A stretch of 64,000 nt of DNA from Armatimonadota bacterium (GCA_030601885.1 JAUWAU010000012.1:118072-182071); one strand, 5' to 3'; shown: positions 16,309-27,904, numbered from the stretch's first letter. Notes: generated by a model from the sequence alone, not told the origin. A program made the numbers and translations.

Positions 16309-18027
16309 TCAGGGGTCGGTGGCTTCGTCGTGGTCCTCGCGACGCGGCTCTTCGCTTACAGCGCCGCCGACAGGCTCGGGTGCAGCCACGCCCAGCAGGG
16401 CGAGGGCGCCATCCAGGACCTCGTCCGCCTCGTCGTACTTCCCCTCGTACAGCAGGCGTCTTACTTCGCCCAGCAAGCGCTGGGCTTCCTGCGCACGCTC
16501 TCCGTCCGCGGCTTTGGCCTCCCGATATGGCTCCTCGGCCGATTCCAGCTTCTGGCGAACGACGTCCTCCGTCACAGGCGCGCCGGCCACGGGCTTGTCC
16601 TCCGCCTTCTTCTCCGGCTCTTCGGGCAACGAGAAGACACGCTCGAGCAGTGCGAGCGCCAGCCTCTGCTTACCGGCCGCATAGTCGTCATCGGTGAGCG
16701 TCCGCACTCTGTCGAAGGCGTCACCGATGTGGCCCACGGCTTCCCGGGGCTTTATGAACGGGACGGGGAGGGGGCCCTCCAAGCGGGGAGAGGGCGGGCG
16801 GGCGGCGCGCTCCCTCGCCCCCGGCTCCGACGGCCGCCGCGGGCCCTCGCGAGCCAGCTCGACCAGCGCCCGGCGACCGTGCTCGATGCGTGCAAGCTCC
16901 GCCCGGGCCGTCTGAAGAATCTCGCGGACCTGTTCCTGGTTCTTCTCGCGCAGCGCAAGCTCGGCGTTGGCCATGCTGTCCCGCGCCTTGTTGAGCGCCT
17001 CCTGCTCCTGGGTCATCGTAGCAATGAGCATCTCAATCAGTCGCCGCACTCCCGCCATTCCCGGGGCCTGCGGGCGCCTGCCGGGCCGGGCACCACGCGG
17101 GCGGTCCGCGGGTCCGCCACGGCCTCTTCTCTGTCTTGTACGCGCTGGCGATGGCCTCGCCCGCTCTAGCCTGGCGGTCCCCTCGTCGAGCAACTGCTCC
17201 GCACGCTTGACGTCGCCCTTCTCCATGGCCTCGCGTATCTTCGGCAGCAGCTCTGCCAACGCGCGCGGGTCTTTTCCTGCGGCCTCCGCTTTCCGGGCTG
17301 CCTCGCGGAGCTCAGCCCACTTCCGCTGCAGCGCCTGTGCCTGGCGCGGTGGACCACCCGGGCGCCCCTGCCGACGCTCGCCCGGCGCTTCAGGAGCTTT
17401 GGGTGCCCCACCGAGGGCCCTCTCGGTCCGCCGCAACAACTCCTCCACGGCCCCCGCGTCGCCCTCTTCCGCGGTTTCGATCACCCGTCGCAGGAGCTCC
17501 TGGGGCTGTCGGACATCCTCCCCCTCACCCCTCTTGGCCATCACGGCCCCGGCGAGGGCCTGTGCCCGCCGATTCAGTCCCGGATGGCTCTCGAAGAATT
17601 CGCGCGCCTCCGGGCTCACTTGGCGGCCCTGCCGCCCGCGCGCAAGCCCGAACGGCTGCCCGAGAGGCCTCTCGCCGGGTCCACGCTGGCGCCGCCTCGG
17701 GGGCTCCACCTCCACCTTCTCTTCAGGCTCTGTATCGGCCCTGTCGGCACGCACCGGCGCTTGACGCCTGAGTCGGTCGAGCTGCTCGCGCGCGAGCGCA
17801 TACTGTCCCCGTGCGATGAGGCTCTTGGCCTTCCGGACCATGTCGGTGACGCTCCTCGGGGCCTGCGCGCCGGCAGAGCTGACCATGGCAATCGGCACAG
17901 CGGCAGCGTAGTTGGTCAGCGTGCTCCGGATCACGTCACGTTCCCGCTTGAACTTCAGCGCCCCGAGAGCGGATATGACTACCAGGGCAGCGGCGACGGC
18001 GACCGACACAAGCTCGCGGCTTCTCAT
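16309..18027 (-). CDS. membrane-anchored, repeat-rich helical protein of unknown function
   Basis: The 572-residue protein starts MRSRELVSVAVAAALVVISALGAL, a signal anchor. After that it is dominated by helical hairpins interrupted by Arg/Pro/Gly-rich linkers (for example RRRQRGPGERPLGQP and RQRRGRGGPADRPRGARPG). Several hairpins look alike: MVRKAKSLIARGQYALAREQL, REAMEKGDVKRAEQLLDEG and RLLYEGKYDEADEVLDGAL. These resemble degenerate TPR or SEL1-type units and suggest a protein scaffold outside the membrane. The ATG at 18027 is chosen because GGAGAGGAAGG lies just upstream; an ATG at 18075 has none. Confidence 0.65.
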   Translation of the reverse strand: MRSRELVSVAVAAALVVISALGALKFKRERDVIRSTLTNYAAAVPIAMVSSAGAQAPRSVTDMVRKAKSLIARGQYALAREQLDRLRRQAPVRADRADTEPEEKVEVEPPRRRQRGPGERPLGQPFGLARGRQGRQVSPEAREFFESHPGLNRRAQALAGAVMAKRGEGEDVRQPQELLRRVIETAEEGDAGAVEELLRRTERALGGAPKAPEAPGERRQGRPGGPPRQAQALQRKWAELREAARKAEAAGKDPRALAELLPKIREAMEKGDVKRAEQLLDEGTARLERARPSPARTRQRRGRGGPADRPRGARPGRRPQAPGMAGVRRLIEMLIATMTQEQEALNKARDSMANAELALREKNQEQVREILQTARAELARIEHGRRALVELAREGPRRPSEPGARERAARPPSPRLEGPLPVPFIKPREAVGHIGDAFDRVRTLTDDDYAAGKQRLALALLERVFSLPEEPEKKAEDKPVAGAPVTEDVVRQKLESAEEPYREAKAADGERAQEAQRLLGEVRRLLYEGKYDEADEVLDGALALLGVAAPEPVGGAVSEEPRREDHDEATDP

Positions 18028-18320
18028 GCGGACCTTCCTCTCCCCAATAACAGCAGCAGCGCTGTCGATAGTCAATTCTTGGACGAACGATCAATTCGAG
18101 GGTTCATGCTGCGGTGACCGAATACCTTCATTGCCTCGGATGCCCCTGGAAGCTCCCCCGTCGGGATGATCCGCTCCGCTTTGTGCATATTGCGAGAGTC
18201 ACCCGAAGATATGTGTCGCCATCGGTGGGCGAGCGCAACACAGCAGCGCATTGGGTGGCGGGCGAGAGGCGCGCTCGAACCGTTATGTGTGATGGCTCAC
18301 ATTATGGCAGTGCCAGGCGC

Positions 18321-18341
18321 TGAACATACCGTGGATGTTTA
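18321..18341 (+). promoter_or_regulatory. 7-7-7 inverted repeat, candidate HspR operator
   Basis: TGAACAT (18321-18327) and ATGTTTA (18335-18341) form an inverted repeat with one mismatch and a seven-base spacer, 13 bases upstream of the dnaK -35 hexamer. Known HspR sites (HAIR, CTTGAGT-N7-ACTCAAG) have the same 7-7-7 geometry but a different sequence. A second dyad, TGTGA-N4-TCACA, lies about 20 bases further upstream. Confidence 0.4.
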
Positions 18342-18354
18342 ACAGGCAGCCATC

Positions 18355-18383
18355 TTGACAATAATGTTATAAAGTATTATGAT
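18355..18383 (+). promoter_or_regulatory. promoter of the dnaK heat-shock locus
   Basis: A consensus TTGACA (18355-18360), a 17-base spacer and TATGAT (18378-18383) form the best sigma70-type promoter in this region. The leader to dnaK is about 120 bases. No CIRCE element is seen. Confidence 0.75.
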
Positions 18384-18509
18384 AACGACACCGAATAAGA
18401 AGCCGAATGCCGGCACAGCGACAGCGATGAGTGCCGGCGATGATCGGGCCGGTCTGTTGGGCCATGATCGGCGCCCAGGCCGGAACAGTCTGCGAAGGCG
18501 GTGATGTAA

Positions 18510-20393
<1,884 letters not shown>

Positions 20394-20423
20394 CCACCAT
20401 TACGCGATGAGGAGGGGAGTAGC

Positions 20424-20897
20424 ATGCGCTACGACTACACCGATCCATTCGATGGTTTCAGCCGTCTGCGCGAGGGGCTGGACCGATTGCTGGAGGACAC
20501 CATAGGCACCGCTGCCCGCGTAGCGACGACCGCGCCGGGCCGCTGGTCCCCGCGCATGGATATCTCCGAGAGCGCGGATGCCTTCACGATCACGGCCGAG
20601 CTCCCAGGGCTGTCCAGGGACGACATTGACATCGAGCTCACGGGAGACTCGTTGAGCATTTCGGGCGAGCGCAAACGTGCGCCCCGCGTCGCCGGCGAGC
20701 AGCTCCATCGAGCTGAGCGGCCGCACGGGCCATTCTCGCGCTCCTTCTCCATCGGCGTGCCCGTGGATACGGAGGGGGCTTCGGCCAAGCTCACCGACGG
20801 CGTGCTCACGCTGGCGATCCCGAAGGCGGCGGAAGCAGCGCGCCGAGACGTACGGATCGAGGCAGCCCAAGAAGAGGGGGGGCGAAGCGATGCGTAG
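20424..20897 (+). CDS. small heat-shock protein Hsp20 (first copy)
   Basis: This 157-residue ATP-independent holdase has an alpha-crystallin domain. Motifs are MDISESADAFTITAELPGLSRDDIDIEL, LSISGERK and a C-terminal strand VPVDTEGASAKLTDGVLTLAIPK, where A-x-x-x-GVL is the family signature. It binds unfolding proteins and hands them to DnaK/ClpB. It starts 30 bases after dnaK with a GAGGGGAG ribosome site, and its end overlaps the next hsp20 by eight bases, which implies coupled translation. Confidence 0.93.
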   Translation: MRYDYTDPFDGFSRLREGLDRLLEDTIGTAARVATTAPGRWSPRMDISESADAFTITAELPGLSRDDIDIELTGDSLSISGERKRAPRVAGEQLHRAERPHGPFSRSFSIGVPVDTEGASAKLTDGVLTLAIPKAAEAARRDVRIEAAQEEGGRSDA

Positions 20898-21348
20898 CCA
20901 GCGGCCATATCGTCGGGGTAGCATATGGGACGTGCACAACCAGACATTCGCCGATCTCGGTCGAGTCTTTCGAGAGGCGTTCGGGGAGCACTTCAGCATC
21001 CCGGCTCGGGAAGCCGCGCGTGACTGGGCTCCGGTGCTCGATTTCTGCGAGATGCCCGAGAGCTTCATCATCCGCGTTGACCTACCCGGCGTACCCCGCG
21101 ACGCCGTCGAGGTGACCACTGAGGACGATATGCTCATCATCCGCGGCGAGAAGCGTGCGCCGGAGCCGAGACCGGACGCAACGATACGCCGCACGGAGCG
21201 GCAGTATGGCAGGTTCCGCCGACGGCTGACCCTCCCCGCCGCGGCCGACGTCTCCGAGATATCCGCCCGAATGCACGACGGGGTGCTTGAGGTGACGGTT
21301 GCCAAGAGCAAGGGCGCCAAGCCGAGGCGGATCGAGATCAGCGGCTAG
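20890..21348 (+). CDS. small heat-shock protein Hsp20 (second copy)
   Basis: The 152-residue protein has an alpha-crystallin domain: VLDFCEMPESFIIRVDLPGVPRDAVEVT, MLIIRGEKRAPE, YGRFRRRLTLPA and MHDGVLEVTVAKSK. It differs clearly from the neighbouring copy, so the pair may form mixed oligomers or serve different clients. The ATG at 20890 overlaps the stop of the previous hsp20. The N-terminal arm (SIWDVHNQTFADLGRVFREAFGEHF) is the variable oligomerisation segment. Confidence 0.92.
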   Translation: MRSQRPYRRGSIWDVHNQTFADLGRVFREAFGEHFSIPAREAARDWAPVLDFCEMPESFIIRVDLPGVPRDAVEVTTEDDMLIIRGEKRAPEPRPDATIRRTERQYGRFRRRLTLPAAADVSEISARMHDGVLEVTVAKSKGAKPRRIEISG

Positions 21349-21416
21349 GGAGGCAACGCGCCTATCCGGGGGCCGTATGCCGGGAAGTGAAATCATGACG
21401 GCAGGGGGTGATGCAC

Positions 21417-22547
21417 ATGGCCAGGCGTGACTTCTATGAGGTGCTGGGCGTTTCGCGTAATGCCTCGGACAAAGAGATCAAGCAGGCCTATCGGAAGCTG
21501 GCCCGCAAGCATCACCCCGATGTGAACCCGGGCGACGGGGACGCTGAGGAGCGCTTCAAGCAGATCAGCGAGGCCTATCACGTACTGAGCGATCGCGAGA
21601 AGCGCAAGGTGTACGACCAGTTCGGGCGCCAGTGGCAACAGGCCACCCAAGGCGGCCCCGGCCGAACGTACACGTGGACCGGCAATGTGGAGTTCGGCGA
21701 CTTCGCCCGGCAATTTGGCGGCAGCTTCAGCGACTTTTTCGATGAGTTCTTCGGCGGCGTCCACGGCGGGCCACGCACCGCGAGCCGTTCCGAGGGGCCT
21801 CGGCGCGGACAGGACATCGACTCCGAGATCACCGTCAGCTTCCGCGAGGCCGTGCTGGGCGGCACGAAGGAATTCAGTGTGGGCATAACCGACACGTGCC
21901 CGCAGTGCGGTGGCGAGGGGGGTGAGTCGATCCCGTGCTCGGCGTGCGGCGGCTCAGGCGTGACTCAAGCGCAGCGTGGCATCTTCAACCTCGGCACGCC
22001 CTGCCCGCAGTGTGGCGGCACCGGGACGCAGCGATCGAGCCAGTGCGAGAAGTGCCACGGCTCGGGCGAGACGACCAGAAGCCGGCGCATCAAGGTGAAG
22101 ATACCCTCCGGAGTAGACACGGGCAAGAAGATTCGCGTCAAGGCCGAAGGCGCCCTTGGCATAAAGGGCGGTCCCAATGGGGACCTGATATTGACGGTAA
22201 ATGTGGAGCCTGACGAGTTCTTCGAGCGGCGCGGCAATGACCTCTACATCGAAGTGCCGATAACCGTCGCCGAGGCCGCTCTGGGCGGTGAGATCACCGT
22301 CCCGACGATCAACGGCAAAGCCAAGCTCAAGATTCCCGCGGGGACGAGCAGCGGTCAGACGCTGCGCATGCGGGGGCTGGGAGCCCCACGGGTGAGCGGG
22401 AGTGGCAAGGGCGATCAATACGTACGCGTGATGGTCACCGTGCCGAAAAAGCTCACCCGGAAGCAACGAGAGCTGATCACTGAGTTGGCGAAGACATTGG
22501 ACCAGGCCCCCCGGGAGAGGATCCGAGCGGCCAAGCGAAGGCGCTAG
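21417..22547 (+). CDS. dnaJ: chaperone DnaJ (Hsp40)
   Basis: DnaJ delivers substrates to DnaK and stimulates its ATPase. The J domain is at residues 1-70 with the HPD motif in [10 protein letters not shown] Gly/Phe-rich region follows ([18 protein letters not shown]). Four zinc-binding CxxCxGxG repeats ([32 protein letters not shown]) come next, then the substrate-binding C-terminal domains. The length is 376 residues. AGGGGG at 21403-21408 and the family-typical start [11 protein letters not shown] support the ATG at 21417 over the GTG and ATG just upstream. Confidence 0.97.
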   Translation: MARRDFYEVLGVSRNASDKEIKQAYRKLARKHHPDVNPGDGDAEERFKQISEAYHVLSDREKRKVYDQFGRQWQQATQGGPGRTYTWTGNVEFGDFARQFGGSFSDFFDEFFGGVHGGPRTASRSEGPRRGQDIDSEITVSFREAVLGGTKEFSVGITDTCPQCGGEGGESIPCSACGGSGVTQAQRGIFNLGTPCPQCGGTGTQRSSQCEKCHGSGETTRSRRIKVKIPSGVDTGKKIRVKAEGALGIKGGPNGDLILTVNVEPDEFFERRGNDLYIEVPITVAEAALGGEITVPTINGKAKLKIPAGTSSGQTLRMRGLGAPRVSGSGKGDQYVRVMVTVPKKLTRKQRELITELAKTLDQAPRERIRAAKRRR

Positions 22548-22585
22548 GCCGCGTCAGGCCAGCCGGAATGTGGAGGTGAAGAGCA

Positions 22586-22972
22586 GTGCAGCGGGACAGC
22601 ACCGAACCAGTATATGTCATCAGCGTCGCCGCGAAGCTGGTGCAGTGTCATCCGCAAACGCTGCGGATGTACGAGCGCGAGGGACTGCTGTCGCCGGAGC
22701 GCACGAGGCAGAACGTCCGACTCTACTCCGACGATGACCTGGAGCGCGTACGGCAAGTACGGCGTCTCACGCAGGAGCTCGGGGTGAACATTGCCGGCGT
22801 CGCGGTGATCCTCGATCTGCTGGAACAGATACTGGACCTGCAGGAAGAGAATGTAACGCTGCAGGCAGAGCAGGCGCGGCTTACCGCACTGGTGCCCCGC
22901 AGCGATGCCAGTTCGAGCTCGAGGCGCATCCGCCGCCGGCCGCGGCAGGCCCGCATAGTGGAGATTGAGTAG
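22586..22972 (+). CDS. hspR: heat-shock repressor HspR (MerR family)
   Basis: The 128-residue MerR-type regulator has a winged-helix segment ([33 protein letters not shown], then [28 protein letters not shown]). The V-I-S-V-A-A-K...HPQTLRMYE...LL.P.RT pattern is specific for HspR. It is followed by a coiled coil ([22 protein letters not shown]) and a basic tail. HspR represses dnaK operons with DnaK as co-repressor, so this gene probably controls its own cluster. The start is a GTG preceded by GGAGGTGA. Confidence 0.92.
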   Translation: MQRDSTEPVYVISVAAKLVQCHPQTLRMYEREGLLSPERTRQNVRLYSDDDLERVRQVRRLTQELGVNIAGVAVILDLLEQILDLQEENVTLQAEQARLTALVPRSDASSSSRRIRRRPRQARIVEIE

Positions 22973-23036
22973 CCACCAGAGGCCGTACTGCGCCGTTGCA
23001 GCCGACGACGGGCGCCGTACCGGATGGTGATCTCCG

Positions 23037-25487
23037 ATGGACATTGAGCGGCTTACTGATAGAGCAAAAGAGACGCTGGGAGCGGCTCAGGGAATCCTGG
23101 AGCGCTACAGCCACAACCAACTCGACGCCGACCATATCCTGCTCGCCCTTCTGGAGCAGGCCGATGGTGTGGCGCCGAAGGTGCTGGCGCACATTGCGGC
23201 CGATGCCGACAGTGTCCGCACGGAGCTGGAGCGCGCCTTGGCCAGGGTCCCGGCCGTGCAGGTACGGGAGCCGAGCGACACGGCGCAGATCTTCATCACA
23301 CCCAGGGTGAAGAAAGTGTTCGACCTGGCGTGGGAGGAGGCCCAGCGGCTCAAGGACACCTACGTTGCCAACGAGCACCTGCTCATCGGGATCATCCGCG
23401 AGGGCCAGAGCGAGGGGGCGCAAATCCTTCGGCGCACCGGGGCGGACGTGGAGCGCGTGTACGCGGCGCTGCGGGACATCCGCGGCACCCAGCGCGCCAC
23501 TGACCCGCATGCCGAGGCGCGATACGAGGTGTTGGAGCGCTTCTCGCGCGACCTCACTGAGCTGGCGCGCGAGGGGCGGCTTGACCCAACGATCGGCCGG
23601 GAGAAGGAGATCAAGCGCGTCATTCAGGTGCTGAGCCGGCGCACCAAGAATAACCCGGTGCTGCTGGGTGAGCCGGGCGTTGGCAAAACGGCTATCGTCG
23701 AGGGCCTGGCGCAGACTATCGCCAGCAACGACGTGCCGGAGATACTCCGCGGCAAGCGAGTGATCGCTCTGGACTTGCCGGCCATGGTGGCCGGGAGCAA
23801 ATACCGGGGCGAATTCGAAGAACGCCTCAAGGGCGTGATGGACGAGATACGCGCCGCCAGCCGCGAGATCATCGTGTTCATCGACGAGCTGCACACTGTC
23901 GTCGGCGCCGGCGCGGCTGAAGGCGCCATGGATGCCTCCAATATGCTGAAGCCGGCGCTGGCCCGGGGCGAGATGCAGTGTATCGGCGCCACCACGCCCG
24001 ACGAGTACCGCAAGCACGTGGAGAAGGACGCGGCTTTGGAGCGCCGCTTCCAACCTATCATCGTCGAGGAGCCCACGGTGGAGCAGACCGTCGAGATCCT
24101 CGCGGGGCTGCGCGACCGCTACGAGGCGCACCACGAGGTGAAGATCAGCGACGAGGCCCTCACAGCCGCCGCGGAGCTGTCCGCGCGATACATCACCGAT
24201 CGCTTCCTGCCCGACAAGGCGATCGACCTCATTGACGAAGCGGGGAGCAAGCTGCGCATCGAAACGTACAGCGCGCCCCCGGAGATTCGCGAAATGGAGC
24301 GGGAGCTGGAGCAGCTCGACGCCGAGGGCAAGCGAGTGGCCGATGCACGCGAGTACGAAAAGGCCATCGAGATACGCGACAAGGCCGAGGCGCTCCGGCC
24401 GAAGCTGCGCGACGCAAAGGAGCAGTGGCTCCGCGAGAGCGGCCTGAGCGAGAGCGTGGATGCCGAGGACATCGCCGGGATCGTCTCGGACTGGACCGGC
24501 ATCCCCGTGTCCAAGATGCTCGAGGCAGAGGCCGAGAAGCTGCTCAAGATGGAGGAGGCGCTGCATGAGCGCGTCGTTGGGCAGGATGCCGGCGTTGAGG
24601 CCGTCTCGGAGTGCATCCGCCGCGCGCGCGCCGGCCTCAAGGACCCGCGGCGGCCCATCGGCTCGTTCATCTTCCTCGGCCCCACCGGCGTGGGCAAGAC
24701 GGAGCTGGCGAAGACGCTCGCCGAGTTCCTCTTCGACGACGAGGACGCCATGGTGCGCATCGACATGTCCGAGTATCAGGAGAAGCACACCGTGTCGCGG
24801 CTCGTCGGGGCGCCGCCGGGCTACGTCGGCTACGAAGAAGGCGGCCAGCTCACCGAGGCCGTGCGGCGACGGCCATACCGGGTGATCCTGCTGGACGAGA
24901 TCGAGAAGGCGCACCCGGACGTGTTTAACGTGCTGCTGCAGATCCTGGAGGATGGGCGACTGACCGATGCGGCGGGGCGCACCGTTGACTTCAAGAACAC
25001 CGTGCTGATCATGACCTCAAACCTCGGCAGCGAGCACATCGAGCCCCCGCGGGCCGACATGACCGAGGCCGAGGAGCACGAGGCCTACGAGCGCATGCGC
25101 GCGGGAGTGCTCGACACGCTGCGACTTGCCTTTCGACCGGAACTGCTCAACCGCATAGACGAGATCATCGTCTTCCACGCGCTGAACGAGAAGCAGATCC
25201 GGCAGATCGCGCAGCTCATGCTCAACCGGCTGCGCGATGCGTTGGCCGAGAGGGATCTGAAGCTCGACGTGAGAGACAGCGCTCTGGCCGTGCTGGGCAA
25301 GGATGGCTTCGACCCGGCCTTTGGCGCCCGGCCGATGCGGCGCACTATACAGCGGCTCATCGAGAATCCCATCGCCAGTGCTATCTTGCGCGGCGAGTTC
25401 GCTGAGGGCGATACCATCGTCGCCGACGCCGACGGCGACGAGATAAAGCTGCGTCTGCTCGTGGGAGCGCAGCAGGCGGCAAAGTAA
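23037..25487 (+). CDS. Clp/Hsp100 AAA+ unfoldase (ClpB/ClpC-like hybrid)
   Basis: The 816-residue protein has an N-terminal Clp repeat domain (residues 1-150) and two AAA+ modules. Walker A motifs GEPGVGKT and GPTGVGKT begin at about residues 211 and 548. The middle domain is short (about 400-470) with a UVR-like [20 protein letters not shown], as in ClpC, not the 120-residue ClpB coiled coil. However, the loop after [14 protein letters not shown] has no [ILV]GF tripeptide, which ClpC uses to dock ClpP. Position behind hspR suggests a disaggregase role with DnaK. Naming it ClpB or ClpC is left open. Confidence 0.92.
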   Translation: MDIERLTDRAKETLGAAQGILERYSHNQLDADHILLALLEQADGVAPKVLAHIAADADSVRTELERALARVPAVQVREPSDTAQIFITPRVKKVFDLAWEEAQRLKDTYVANEHLLIGIIREGQSEGAQILRRTGADVERVYAALRDIRGTQRATDPHAEARYEVLERFSRDLTELAREGRLDPTIGREKEIKRVIQVLSRRTKNNPVLLGEPGVGKTAIVEGLAQTIASNDVPEILRGKRVIALDLPAMVAGSKYRGEFEERLKGVMDEIRAASREIIVFIDELHTVVGAGAAEGAMDASNMLKPALARGEMQCIGATTPDEYRKHVEKDAALERRFQPIIVEEPTVEQTVEILAGLRDRYEAHHEVKISDEALTAAAELSARYITDRFLPDKAIDLIDEAGSKLRIETYSAPPEIREMERELEQLDAEGKRVADAREYEKAIEIRDKAEALRPKLRDAKEQWLRESGLSESVDAEDIAGIVSDWTGIPVSKMLEAEAEKLLKMEEALHERVVGQDAGVEAVSECIRRARAGLKDPRRPIGSFIFLGPTGVGKTELAKTLAEFLFDDEDAMVRIDMSEYQEKHTVSRLVGAPPGYVGYEEGGQLTEAVRRRPYRVILLDEIEKAHPDVFNVLLQILEDGRLTDAAGRTVDFKNTVLIMTSNLGSEHIEPPRADMTEAEEHEAYERMRAGVLDTLRLAFRPELLNRIDEIIVFHALNEKQIRQIAQLMLNRLRDALAERDLKLDVRDSALAVLGKDGFDPAFGARPMRRTIQRLIENPIASAILRGEFAEGDTIVADADGDEIKLRLLVGAQQAAK

Positions 25488-25505
25488 TAGGCGGAGGTGA
25501 CGTAG

Positions 25506-25961
25506 ATGGACAAGATGACGCGTTGGAGTCCATTCACTCAGATGTCAACGCTGTGGGACGAGATGAACGACCTGTTCGAGCAGCGCTTCGGCGGCCGATC
25601 GCTCATGCGGCCCCTCAGTGGCATGACGCGCTGGGCGCCGAGCGTGGACATGTACGAGACGGACGACGAGATCGTGGTCAAAGCCAACGTGCCGGGGATG
25701 AGCAAGGAGGACCTCGAGGTGACGGTGACCGAGGAGGCCATCACCATCTCCGGCGAGACCCAGGCGGAGGAAGAGGTCAAAGGCGAGAACTACATGCGGC
25801 GCGAGCGCCGGTACGGCAAGTTCACTCGCCGGCTCCCGCTGCCGGGCGCGGTGCACCTCGACGAGGCGAAAGCCAAGTTCACCGACGGCATCCTCGAAGT
25901 ACGCGTGCCGAAAGAGGCCAAGCCGGAGGAGGAAAAGGGGCGGAAGATCGCCATCGAGTAG
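25506..25961 (+). CDS. small heat-shock protein Hsp20 (third copy)
   Basis: The 151-residue protein has an alpha-crystallin domain: VDMYETDDEIVVKANVPGMSKEDLEVTVTE, ITISGETQAEEEVKGENYMRRER, YGKFTRRLPLPGAV and AKFTDGILEVRVPKE. Its N-terminus (WSPFTQMSTLWDEMNDLFEQRFGG) matches the common class-A type of bacterial Hsp20 more closely than the two copies upstream. GGAGGTGA precedes the ATG. It closes the chaperone locus and is followed by a strong terminator. Confidence 0.95.
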   Translation: MDKMTRWSPFTQMSTLWDEMNDLFEQRFGGRSLMRPLSGMTRWAPSVDMYETDDEIVVKANVPGMSKEDLEVTVTEEAITISGETQAEEEVKGENYMRRERRYGKFTRRLPLPGAVHLDEAKAKFTDGILEVRVPKEAKPEEEKGRKIAIE

Positions 25962-25984
25962 TCACGGTGCCGACGCACAAAAGA

Positions 25985-26026
25985 GGGGTCAGGCCCGAAT
26001 CTCGAATCAGGGCCTGACCCCTTTTT
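25985..26026 (+). terminator. intrinsic terminator of the heat-shock locus
   Basis: A perfect 12-base stem, GGGGTCAGGCCC (25985-25996) with GGGCCTGACCCC (26010-26021), is followed by TTTTT. A-residues on the other side (25977-25982) could let it work in both directions, ending the convergent epimerase transcript as well. Confidence 0.88.
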
Positions 26027-26122
26027 CTATTGCCACGATGGGTCTCCGCGCTTTCTGTCGCCGGCTGGCCCACCTCTTCCTGAAGCCACATGCCGGACCG
26101 AATGGCGGACAGCCGGATTGGC

Positions 26123-26806
26123 CTATCGCTCCTGCGTTGCGACCGCTGCCCGCAGCCGCTTGACGCCCTCTTCGATGCTGAGGCCCTTCCGGAACACGCT
26201 GGAGCTTCCTGCTACGAGTACGGTGGCGCCTTGGGCGACCATCTCTGGCGCGTGCTCGAAGCTCACGTTGCCGTCCACCTGGATTTCCGCATCCGAGCCC
26301 CGTGCCCGAAGGAGCTCCTTGGCTTCGGCGATCTTTGGGAGTGCAGTCGGGATCAGCTTCTGCCCCGCAAAGCCGGGATCGACCGTCATGATGACGAGCA
26401 TGTCGATGAGGTCGGCGGCGTATTCGATGGCGTCAAGAGGCGTCGCGGGATTGAGGCAGAGGGCGGGCCGCGCGCCGCCTTCACGGATGAGCTGCAGCGT
26501 GCGCCGAAGGTGCCGCGTGGCTTCGACATGGATGGCGAGGATGTCGCTGCCGGCGTCGAGGAACTGCGGGAGGTAACGCTCCGGCTCCTCCACCATGAGG
26601 TGCACGTCCAGGGGCAAGTCGCTGATGGCGCGGACGGCCCTCACGAAATCCGGGCCCAGCGTGATGTTGGGCACGAAGCGCCCGTCCATGATGTCGAAGT
26701 GCAGCCAGTCAACGCCCGCCTGCTCGAGGGCGCGCACGTCGCGCTCCACGTTGCAGAGGTCGGCGCACATGAGGGACGCTGATATCTTCGGCGGTTGAGT
26801 GTCCAC
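26123..26806 (-). CDS. ribulose-/allulose-phosphate 3-epimerase family protein
   Basis: This TIM-barrel enzyme epimerises ketose phosphates at C3. Family motifs are SASLMCADL, LHFDIMDGRFVPNIT, VHLMVEEPERY and MTVDPGFAGQ. VDGNVSFEH and AGSSSVFR replace the usual VDGGI and GSAIF of housekeeping Rpe, and the GFAGQ and GSSSVFR versions are closer to D-allulose-6-phosphate epimerase (AlsE). It lies at the end of a sugar-catabolic gene run, so a pathway-specific role is plausible. AAGGAG upstream supports the GTG at 26806 (227 residues). Confidence 0.85.
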   Translation of the reverse strand: MDTQPPKISASLMCADLCNVERDVRALEQAGVDWLHFDIMDGRFVPNITLGPDFVRAVRAISDLPLDVHLMVEEPERYLPQFLDAGSDILAIHVEATRHLRRTLQLIREGGARPALCLNPATPLDAIEYAADLIDMLVIMTVDPGFAGQKLIPTALPKIAEAKELLRARGSDAEIQVDGNVSFEHAPEMVAQGATVLVAGSSSVFRKGLSIEEGVKRLRAAVATQER

Positions 26807-26850
26807 CCAGACAGCACTCCTTCTGGCTGGCAGCGCCGACAGATGCACTA

Positions 26851-26920
26851 TGTCATTCTGAGCAACGCGAAGAATCTCGCCGTGCACAAGGCGAGACCCC
26901 TCGCGTGGCTCAGGGTGACA
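26851..26920. repeat. GTCATTCTGAGC-type dispersed repeat, copy 1
   Basis: The element starts TGTCATTCTGAG and ends CTCAGGGTGACA, an imperfect inverted repeat, with GAAGAATCTCGC and GCGAGACCCCTCGCG inside. A related copy is at 30152-30244. Its right end overlaps the last codons and stop of the kinase gene. Confidence 0.7.
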
Positions 26921-27860
26921 GTGAGGCCCTGCAGCCGCGGTCCTGGCAGAACTCCGCCAGCTTCTCCCGCGTCGGCAGCGACGGCTGGGCGCCGAAGACA
27001 GTCACGGCGAGTGCGCCGGCGCAGACGGCGATCTCGACGGCTTCCCTGAGCGATTGGCCCTCGGCAAGCGCGACGGCCATCGCCGCGGTGAAGGCATCGC
27101 CGGCAGCCGTCGTGTCCACGGCCTCGACGCGCTGCGCCCGGATGTGAGACACCTCATCGGGCGTCGCGACCACGGCGCCCCACGCCCCGAGTTTCATCAC
27201 GGCGGCCGCCGCACCCATCTGCAGAAGCCGCCGGGCGCCAGCCTCGGCCGAGGCCACATCCGCGATGCTTCTACCAAGCAGCGCCTCGGCCTCGGTCTCG
27301 TTCGGCGAGATGACGTCTACGAGCGCAACTACCTCGGGCGGCAGCGCCCTGGGTGGGCCGGCGTCGAGGATGGTGGTCACGCCACGTTCCCGCCCCATCC
27401 GCAGCGCCGCGCGAACTGTGTCGAGTGGTATCTCTAGCTGCAGCACGAGGCAGTGCACTTCGTCCAGCACGGCCTCGAGCGGCTCCAGGTCGGCCGGGAG
27501 GCAGCGCTTGTTAGCTCCGGGGGCCACGACGATGCTGTTGTCGCCATCGGCGTCCACGATGATCATGGCGATGCCGGTCGGAGCATCCGGGTCGGTGACG
27601 AGGTGCTCGATGCGAAGGCCCTCGCGCTCATACCCCTGCCGGAGCGTCTCGCCGAAGGCGTCGGCGCCAATCCGGCCGACGAAGTGCGTCTCAGCGCCGA
27701 GCCGGGCGCAGGCGACGGCCTGATTGGCCCCCTTGCCGCCGGGGACCATCTTGAACTCGCCCCCGCTGAGCGTCTCGCCCCGGCGAGGCACGCGCTCGGC
27801 CGTCACGACCAGGTCCATGTTGGCGCTTCCGATGACGAGTAGGCGCGGCTTATCAGGCAT
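26910..27860 (-). CDS. PfkB-family carbohydrate kinase (ribokinase-like)
   Basis: The 316-residue sugar kinase has the N-terminal signature GGKGANQAVACARLG (residues about 42-56) and the C-terminal DTTAAGDAFTAAMAVAL, whose AAGD is the anion hole and catalytic base, as in RbsK. VIGSANMDLV at the start is also ribokinase-like. It probably phosphorylates a sugar or ketose made by the adjacent dehydrogenases. The stop codon and last residues (LSP) lie inside a dispersed repeat, suggesting that the repeat inserted at, and reshaped, the gene end. The ATG at 27860 fits the family N-terminus. Confidence 0.88.
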   Translation of the reverse strand: MPDKPRLLVIGSANMDLVVTAERVPRRGETLSGGEFKMVPGGKGANQAVACARLGAETHFVGRIGADAFGETLRQGYEREGLRIEHLVTDPDAPTGIAMIIVDADGDNSIVVAPGANKRCLPADLEPLEAVLDEVHCLVLQLEIPLDTVRAALRMGRERGVTTILDAGPPRALPPEVVALVDVISPNETEAEALLGRSIADVASAEAGARRLLQMGAAAAVMKLGAWGAVVATPDEVSHIRAQRVEAVDTTAAGDAFTAAMAVALAEGQSLREAVEIAVCAGALAVTVFGAQPSLPTREKLAEFCQDRGCRASLSP

Positions 27861-27904
27861 TGTGCGCACTCCGTCGTGTGCCACGGCTTGCTCCCCAATC
27901 CGTG

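Noticed and set aside
18108..18509. CIRCE or HAIR element before dnaK
   Set aside because: Neither TTAGCACTC-N9-GAGTGCTAA nor CTTGAGT-N7-ACTCAAG is present. Only a different 7-7-7 dyad was found.
22881..24914. 677-codon open frame on the minus strand
   Set aside because: Antisense to the Clp ATPase gene. Leu/Arg/His-rich translation without domains.
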